This document shows positions 59,419 through 64,000 of a DNA stretch of 64,000 nt, one piece after another. The stretch is from Trebonia sp050013875 (GTDB taxonomy: Bacteria > Actinomycetota > Actinomycetes > Streptosporangiales > Streptosporangiaceae), in assembly GCA_050013875.1 (NCBI GenBank), contig JBEKEK010000035.1, positions 1-64,000 of the forward strand. The letters are read 5' to 3'. Positions within the stretch are counted from its first letter, which is position 1. Each line of letters starts with the position of its first letter. The notes below the pieces were generated by a model. It did not search any database and was not told the DNA's origin. It was given only the letters and a program-made list of their open reading frames with translations. The translations under genes and the position numbers were made by a program.

Positions 59419-60297
59419 TCAGGCGCGGCCGTTGGCGCGCAGGATGCGCAGGGCATCGACGGTGAGGAAGCCGCGCCAATCGGCCTCGGCGGCGGGCGAC
59501 CAGGACGGCCAGTTGAACATCCAGCCGCCGTCGTCGCGCTGCGCCCCGGCCAGGTGATCCAGCTGCGCCTCGATCGTGGCCTCGGTGAACAGCTCCCGGG
59601 CGAGGGAGGATGGCAGCGGCGCGAAGTCCAGCGGCGAGTGCGCCTCCCCCGCGGCCGACGGGTCAAGGGCGACGAGCCCGCCCGAGAGCAGCAGCGGCCC
59701 GGCTTGCGCGAACGCCGCCTTAGCGCGCGGCCGGTCCGGCACGTGCTGCAGGAACGCGAGCACACCGAACATCTCGTACCCGCTGGGCGCGGTGAGTGCG
59801 TCGATGCGCGACCACATCACCTCGGTAGCGCGCTCCAGCCACCGGTGCGCGAACCCGCGCGCGTACAGCACCCCCGCGATCTGCCCGGTCTGGATGAGCG
59901 AGGCCGGATGCCCGTCTTGCGGCACCCACCAGGGCGCGTGCGGTCCTGCTGCCATCGTGGGCTCGACGAACGCGGCGCCGCCTTCGGCCGGGGCGACCGC
60001 CGTCAGCCAGTCGACCGCGTCGGTGACCAGCCGCGTGTCCCATTCATCGGCGAAGTCCATCAGCCGCAGCGCCATCTCGACCGCGGCGGGCTGGCTGGCG
60101 GCCGCCCGGCAGTCCGGCTCGAGCGCGAACCCGAAGCCGCCGTCGGAGTTCCGGTATGCGGCCACCGCGTCCCGCACCGCACCGGGTGCGCCGCCGGCGA
60201 ACAGCCGCTGGAACAGCCGCCGGTCGACCACGCGCGCTTGCCCGGCCATGAACGCGGCCGCCGTGTCAAAGTCTGGTGTCTTTTTCATGCCACCCAT
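59419..60297 (-). CDS. Prenyltransferase-like (alpha/alpha)-barrel protein
   Basis: 292 residues from ATG 60297 (ATG 60288 is also possible). YRNSDGGFGFALEPD and AQRDDGGWMFNWPSWSP are repeats of the squalene-cyclase/prenyltransferase (QW-like, terpenoid-cyclase fold) type. No catalytic DxDD motif is visible, so it may only share the fold. The open frame to 60495 overlaps the divergent AraC gene and is not credible. Confidence 0.65.
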   Translation of the reverse strand: MGGMKKTPDFDTAAAFMAGQARVVDRRLFQRLFAGGAPGAVRDAVAAYRNSDGGFGFALEPDCRAAASQPAAVEMALRLMDFADEWDTRLVTDAVDWLTAVAPAEGGAAFVEPTMAAGPHAPWWVPQDGHPASLIQTGQIAGVLYARGFAHRWLERATEVMWSRIDALTAPSGYEMFGVLAFLQHVPDRPRAKAAFAQAGPLLLSGGLVALDPSAAGEAHSPLDFAPLPSSLARELFTEATIEAQLDHLAGAQRDDGGWMFNWPSWSPAAEADWRGFLTVDALRILRANGRA

Positions 60298-60376
60298 CCC
60301 ACCACCTGGCCGCCCGGGGCGTCTTGAACGAAACGGCCATCGTCGCCAGCTCCAGGGCACGTGGCATCCTGGTGAT

Positions 60377-61207
60377 ATGAGGTCTTCGTCGGCGGACTGG
60401 GTCCCGCCAGGCGCGTGGCTCGCTCCCGGGTACGCGGAGTGGGCGCCGCCGCGCGCACTGCGCGGCGAGCTGGCGTGCCTGTGGACCAGCCTCACCCCCG
60501 AACCCGCGGACCAATCCGGCCATACCGATCAGGCCAGTCAATCGAACGAGGCCAGCCGAACAGGCCATCCCGGCCTGGTGCTTCCCGACGCCTGCAGCGA
60601 CCTCATCTGGGAGCAGGGCGTCGGCTGCTACGTGGCCGGCCCTGACACCGGACCCGGCCGCCCGATGACCAAGGCAGGCACGGTCATCGTCGGCATCCGC
60701 TTCCTTCCCGGGGCGGGCGGCCGGGTACTCAAGACGCCGTTGAGCGAGATCATGAACCAGCGCGTCCCGCTAGCCGATCTGCTCCCGTCCGCCGCGAAAC
60801 AGCTGGCGGCAACGCTGGACCCGGTTGAGGCAGCGGGCCGGGTACTCGACGTCACCGGCATCCTGGCGGCCGACGGCACCCCCGACCCGGCCATGTCCAG
60901 GGCCGCGGCCCTGCTGCACGACCCGGCCGCGCGCACCGAGGCCGTCGCCGCGGAGGTTGGCCTAAGCGAGCGCCAGTTCCGCCGCCGCTGCCAGGCGGCG
61001 GTCGGCTACGGCCCGAAAACGCTGCAGCGCGTACTCCGCTTCCAGCGCTTCGTCCGGCTGCTCGACGCCGCGCCCGCGCCGCCCGACCTGGCCGCCGTCG
61101 CGGCCCGGGTCGGCTACGCCGACCAGGCCCACCTCAGCCGCGAGTGCACCGGCTTGTCCGGCCTGACCCCCGCGAACCTGGCCCGCGTCCGCCGCTCGTG
61201 GCAGTAA
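60377..61207 (+). CDS. AraC-family transcriptional regulator
   Basis: 276 residues from ATG 60377. The C-terminal 100 residues form an AraC HTH pair: RTEAVAAEVGLSERQFRRRCQAAVGYGPKTLQRVLRFQR and DLAAVAARVGYADQAHLSRECTGLSGLTPANL. The N-terminal part resembles DUF6597-type effector domains (DLIWEQGVGCYVAGPD, AGTVIVGIRFLPGAGG). It is divergent from the prenyltransferase-like gene with 79 bp between starts, and may regulate it. Confidence 0.9.
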   Translation: MRSSSADWVPPGAWLAPGYAEWAPPRALRGELACLWTSLTPEPADQSGHTDQASQSNEASRTGHPGLVLPDACSDLIWEQGVGCYVAGPDTGPGRPMTKAGTVIVGIRFLPGAGGRVLKTPLSEIMNQRVPLADLLPSAAKQLAATLDPVEAAGRVLDVTGILAADGTPDPAMSRAAALLHDPAARTEAVAAEVGLSERQFRRRCQAAVGYGPKTLQRVLRFQRFVRLLDAAPAPPDLAAVAARVGYADQAHLSRECTGLSGLTPANLARVRRSWQ

Positions 61208-61223
61208 GGGCGGAGGAAGCGGC

Positions 61224-62039
61224 TCAGTCCCCGGGCAGCTCGGCGATCAGGCTGGTGCCGATCTCGCGGAAACCCAGGCGGGCGTAGATGCGGGCCACGG
61301 CCGCGTCGGTCGCGGAAAGGAACACCGTCCGCGCGCCGTGGGCCAGCGCGTCGGCCGCCAGCGCGCGGGTGACGGCGGCGGCGAGGCCGCGACGGCGGGT
61401 GGCCGGAAGCACGCCGATCCCGGTGATCTCCGCGGTGCCGCCGGCCAGCTGGTAGCTGCCGGCCGCGAGCGGGCCGTTGGGGCCGGACGCGGTGGCGAGC
61501 ACCGACCGGCCCGACCGGAGCCGGGCGCGGAGCATCTCGATGGTCGCGGCGTCGTGGTTGGCGGCGAGCTTGTCCCGCTCGGTGATGCTGGCCTCGCCGA
61601 TGGCCATTCCCGGGTGATTGAACGCGACGCCTGGCACCGCCCACGCCAGGATGAGGTCGGGGTCCTCCGGGCTGACGATCCGCACGTCGATCCGCTCCGG
61701 CACGGCCGGGGCGGGAGCGAGCGCGCCCAGCGCGAGCAGTGGGTGCGCGTAGACCTCGAGGCCGGCGCCGATAGCGGCGGCCGCCATCTCCGGTGCCGAC
61801 CGCTCGATCCACTCGAAGGACTCGGGGATCAGCAGCTCCCGTTGCCGGGCCCGGACCGCGCGGACATCGGCGGCGGTCACCGGCGGCCGGTCGCCGGGCC
61901 GCGGCCGCGCATAGTAAGGAAAACCCGCTCCGAACGGGACGAACAGCACCAGTGAGCCGATCGTCTCGGCTCTGGTGCGCTCTCTGGGCACAACGTCGCA
62001 GAAGGCGTTGATGCGCTCAATCAGCACGGAATCGCTCAC
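61224..62039 (-). CDS. GNAT-family N-acetyltransferase
   Basis: 271 residues from GTG 62039 (VSDSVLIERINAFCD) with GGTGGG upstream; the frame is open to 62078. TAEITGIGVLPATRRRGLAAAVTRALAADA is the acetyl-CoA-binding region, and VFLSATDAAVARIYARLGFREIG is the usual C-terminal part. It is longer than single-domain GNATs; the N-terminal half could be a second diverged GNAT fold. The substrate is unknown. Confidence 0.82.
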   Translation of the reverse strand: MSDSVLIERINAFCDVVPRERTRAETIGSLVLFVPFGAGFPYYARPRPGDRPPVTAADVRAVRARQRELLIPESFEWIERSAPEMAAAAIGAGLEVYAHPLLALGALAPAPAVPERIDVRIVSPEDPDLILAWAVPGVAFNHPGMAIGEASITERDKLAANHDAATIEMLRARLRSGRSVLATASGPNGPLAAGSYQLAGGTAEITGIGVLPATRRRGLAAAVTRALAADALAHGARTVFLSATDAAVARIYARLGFREIGTSLIAELPGD

Positions 62040-62130
62040 GGCACTACCCACCCTAAGCGCGTGCGCCGGGACCGCCAACTCGATTTAAGAGGCGATCGCC
62101 CGCCGTGACGAAGATCGCACCTGGCCTGGC

Positions 62131-62583
62131 TTAACGCGTCAGATGGCGGTTAGGGGCGGCGGCCAGCGCGGCCAGGCCAGGAAGCTCGGTGACCTCAAGG
62201 CCGTCCTGGGCGAGCAGCTCCGCCCCCTGGCAGTCGGCCACGAACAGGTCAGGCTCCCGCCAGGCGATGACAACCCGGCGCAGGCCGCCCGCGATGATCA
62301 GCTCGGTGCAGGTGCGCGGCCGCGACTTCCGCGCCGAGCAGGGCTCGAGTGTGCTGTAGATGGCCGCCCCGGCCAGCCGGGGATCGGTTGCGGCGAGCTT
62401 GCCGAGCGCGGACTCCTCTGCGTGCACCAGCGGGTCGTCCTCACGGGAGAATCCCCTGGAGATCTCGTTGCCATCGGCGTCAACGATGACCGCGCCGACC
62501 GAGTAGGCCGTCCGCGACGGCGGGCACTGCCAGGCGAGCTCGATGGCACGGCGCATCCACCGTTCGTCCACCGCGTCGCTCAT
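62131..62583 (-). CDS. Cytidine/deoxycytidylate deaminase-family protein (RibD-like)
   Basis: 150 residues from ATG 62583, with GGAAGGA 6 nt upstream. The Zn-binding motifs are VHAEESALGK (His and catalytic Glu) and STLEPCSARKSRPRTC (two Cys). The second is closer to RibD-type deaminases than to Cdd. No reductase domain follows, so it may be a free pyrimidine or pterin deaminase. The role is unclear. Confidence 0.85.
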   Translation of the reverse strand: MSDAVDERWMRRAIELAWQCPPSRTAYSVGAVIVDADGNEISRGFSREDDPLVHAEESALGKLAATDPRLAGAAIYSTLEPCSARKSRPRTCTELIIAGGLRRVVIAWREPDLFVADCQGAELLAQDGLEVTELPGLAALAAAPNRHLTR

Positions 62584-62692
62584 GGCATTCCTTCCCCCAA
62601 ACAGCTGATGACAGTGTATTTCGGGTGTGCAGGCGAGACTCGCGGCCGGGCTGGCGGACACGCTGCCTGGCTCGGCCGTCTCCGGCGCCGGG

Positions 62693-63916
62693 TCAGTCGT
62701 CGATCGCCTGGTAGGCCGCCGTCCAGAAGTCCAAGAGGATCGGCAGCCCAGGTGGCGCGGGCGCCCGCTGGATCATGAGCATTGTCGTCATGTCCTCGGC
62801 CGGGTCGTTGTACCAGCCGGTGCCGTATATGCCGGGCCATCCGTAGCTGCCGACCGAGGCCAGCGGAGGGTACGAGACTGGCCAGGGTCCGAGGTGCGCG
62901 CGGCGGGTGCGGACCGACATCCCGAAACCCCAGCCGATGTCGTCAAAGTACCCCGGCTGGAACCCGGAAACGGCCTTCTGCGCCGGCGTCAGGTGGTCGC
63001 TGGTCATCAGCGTCACCGACGCCCGCGAGAGCACCCGCTCGCCGTGGAGGGTACCGCCGGCCAGCAGCGCCGAGGCGAAGGCGAGGTAATCGGAGGCGGT
63101 CGATACGAGCCCGCCGCCACCGTCTTCGAACGCGGGCGGCTGGCTCCAGTACCCGTCCGGGCCGTCTTCGACGACGAGCTCGCCGGTGGCGTCGTCGAGC
63201 TGGTACGCGGTCGCCAGCCGGCCGATGCTCTCGCCGTCCACGCTGAAGCCGGTGTCCTTCATCCCCAGCGGCCCGCAGATCCGCTCGCGCAGCGCGTCAC
63301 CGAAAGACATGCCAGTAGCCCGGGCGATGAGCACGCCGGTCACGTTGGCGGCGGTGTGGTACATCCAGCGCTCGCCCGGCTGGTAGACGAGCGGAAGCGC
63401 GCCAAGCCGGCGAATCCACTCATCCGGCGGCGGCCCTGCCTCGTCGCCCCTGAACGCGTTCAGCGCGTCGGCGATCGGGACTGTTCCCGGTTCGGCCACC
63501 ACGATGCCGGTGCCGAGGGTGAAGGTGAGCAGATCCCGCAACGTTACCGGGCGCTTCGCCGGGACGGTGTCTTCCAGCGGCCCGTCCAGATCGGCGAGCA
63601 CGGTCATGTCCGCCAGTTCGGGGAGGAACTCATCGACCGGGTCGTCGAGGCGCAGGGTGCAGTCCTCGACCAGCGTCATCGCGCAGGCCGCGACGACCGG
63701 CTTCGTCATCGAGCCGGTGCGGCAGATCGTGTCGGCTGCCATCGGCGTCCTCGAGCCCGCGCCCTCGAAGGCCAGCTTGCCCATTGCCTCGACATGGACC
63801 TCGCCGTGCCGGGCGACGACGGCGACCGCACCCGGGACGTAGCCGGTGTCAAGGTAGCGACCGAGCACGTCTCGCACCCGGGCCAGCCGTTTCGGCGAGA
63901 AGCCGCCGGCGGTCAC
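62693..63916 (-). CDS. Serine hydrolase of the beta-lactamase/EstB family
   Basis: 407 residues from GTG 63916. SxxK is in CRTGSMTKPVVAACA (Ser and Lys), the YxN-like segment in RWMYHTAANVTGVLI, and the third motif region in FGMSVRTRRAHLG. The N-terminal SPKRLARVRDVLGRYLDTG is family-typical; there is no signal peptide. Esterase or beta-lactamase-like activity is possible. The GTG has no own ribosome site but overlaps the stop of a 22-codon leader ORF as GTGA. Confidence 0.88.
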   Translation of the reverse strand: MTAGGFSPKRLARVRDVLGRYLDTGYVPGAVAVVARHGEVHVEAMGKLAFEGAGSRTPMAADTICRTGSMTKPVVAACAMTLVEDCTLRLDDPVDEFLPELADMTVLADLDGPLEDTVPAKRPVTLRDLLTFTLGTGIVVAEPGTVPIADALNAFRGDEAGPPPDEWIRRLGALPLVYQPGERWMYHTAANVTGVLIARATGMSFGDALRERICGPLGMKDTGFSVDGESIGRLATAYQLDDATGELVVEDGPDGYWSQPPAFEDGGGGLVSTASDYLAFASALLAGGTLHGERVLSRASVTLMTSDHLTPAQKAVSGFQPGYFDDIGWGFGMSVRTRRAHLGPWPVSYPPLASVGSYGWPGIYGTGWYNDPAEDMTTMLMIQRAPAPPGLPILLDFWTAAYQAIDD

Positions 63917-63981
63917 CCCCGATCACCGTGACCTTCGCCGGCCAGCGGCCGACTGCCGGGCATACGAACTGGGTGCCGCAC
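63913..63981 (-). CDS. 22-codon leader ORF before the serine hydrolase
   Basis: A GTG at 63981 is preceded by AGGAGG with 5-6 nt spacing. The frame runs through ATG 63963 and ends at 63913, overlapping the hydrolase GTG as GTGA. The peptide is basic and Gly-rich. It is too short for family recognition; the good ribosome site and the exact coupling are the evidence. It could serve translational coupling or attenuation. Confidence 0.45.
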   Translation of the reverse strand: MRHPVRMPGSRPLAGEGHGDRG

Positions 63982-64000
63982 GTTTGCCTCCTTCCGCACT

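Noticed and set aside
1..64000. tRNA, rRNA, insertion sequences, prophage or att sites
   Set aside because: No cloverleaf-like sequence, transposase, integrase or flanking target duplication was recognised by eye; a computed search could still find small RNAs.

Overview
The window reads as chromosome of a high-GC, probably mycelial actinobacterium. Supporting signs are strong G+C bias at third codon positions, many GTG starts and ATGA/GTGA stop-start overlaps, a complete conservon (cvnABCD), an AfsR/SARP-type regulator, a type-II NADH dehydrogenase, and a GlnA2-type glutamine synthetase near the adenylyltransferase glnE. A Streptosporangiales-like lineage is likely, but the genus cannot be fixed from sequence reading alone. 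No tRNA, rRNA, CRISPR array, transposase or prophage was seen.

Layout. 1-2.6 kb: end of a glucosidase-like (alpha/alpha)6-barrel hydrolase coupled to a GH13 enzyme. 2.8-6.9 kb: K+ channel, a broken cation/proton antiporter and a ClC-type chloride channel. 6.9-19.6 kb: a respiration and redox block with cydDC, ndh, zwf, a cyclase-family hydrolase, cydAB, a GMC oxidoreductase and a DUF389 membrane protein. 19.6-29.4 kb: small conserved proteins, DUF2252, an SDR, nadE, a MalT/LuxR-type regulator and a GAP/Sap-family membrane protein. 29.7-35.5 kb: cvnABCD, then an ECF sigma factor with its coupled membrane partner. 35.6-42.8 kb: aquaporin, DAG-kinase-like protein, PAP2 phosphatase, DUF2254, a PP2C phosphatase and a PhyH dioxygenase. 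43-51.7 kb: nitrogen control (glnA2, glnE) interrupted by a MazF toxin-antitoxin pair, a DUF4097 lipoprotein and an S9 peptidase. 51.7-64 kb: SARP-type regulator, secreted and lipoprotein beta-propeller-like proteins, hydrolases, acetyltransferases, an AraC regulator, a deaminase and a serine hydrolase.

The main hidden signal is a 19-bp dyad, TTCACCC-N5-GGGTGAT, usually followed by GC. About eleven copies lie between 3.6 and 38.9 kb, all intergenic, 30-115 bp before starts of the antiporter and K+ channel, zwf and cyclase, cydA, a small membrane protein, DUF2252, three small or hypothetical genes, a GAP-family protein, aquaporin and DUF2254. It looks like the operator of an unidentified stress, redox or dormancy regulon. 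Bd oxidase, G6PDH and, by coupling, NDH-2 would be its metabolic core.

Other points: cydA is frameshifted by an exact 14-bp tandem duplication; the antiporter carries at least two lesions; the zwf product lacks the usual DHxLGK signature; cydD has an in-frame 33-bp tandem repeat in its linker; a palindromic intergenic repeat family is shared by 40.2 kb and 56.5 kb; a GlnR-like box precedes glnA2; and a 22-codon leader ORF precedes the last serine hydrolase. Either frameshift could be an assembly error, and read-level checking would decide.
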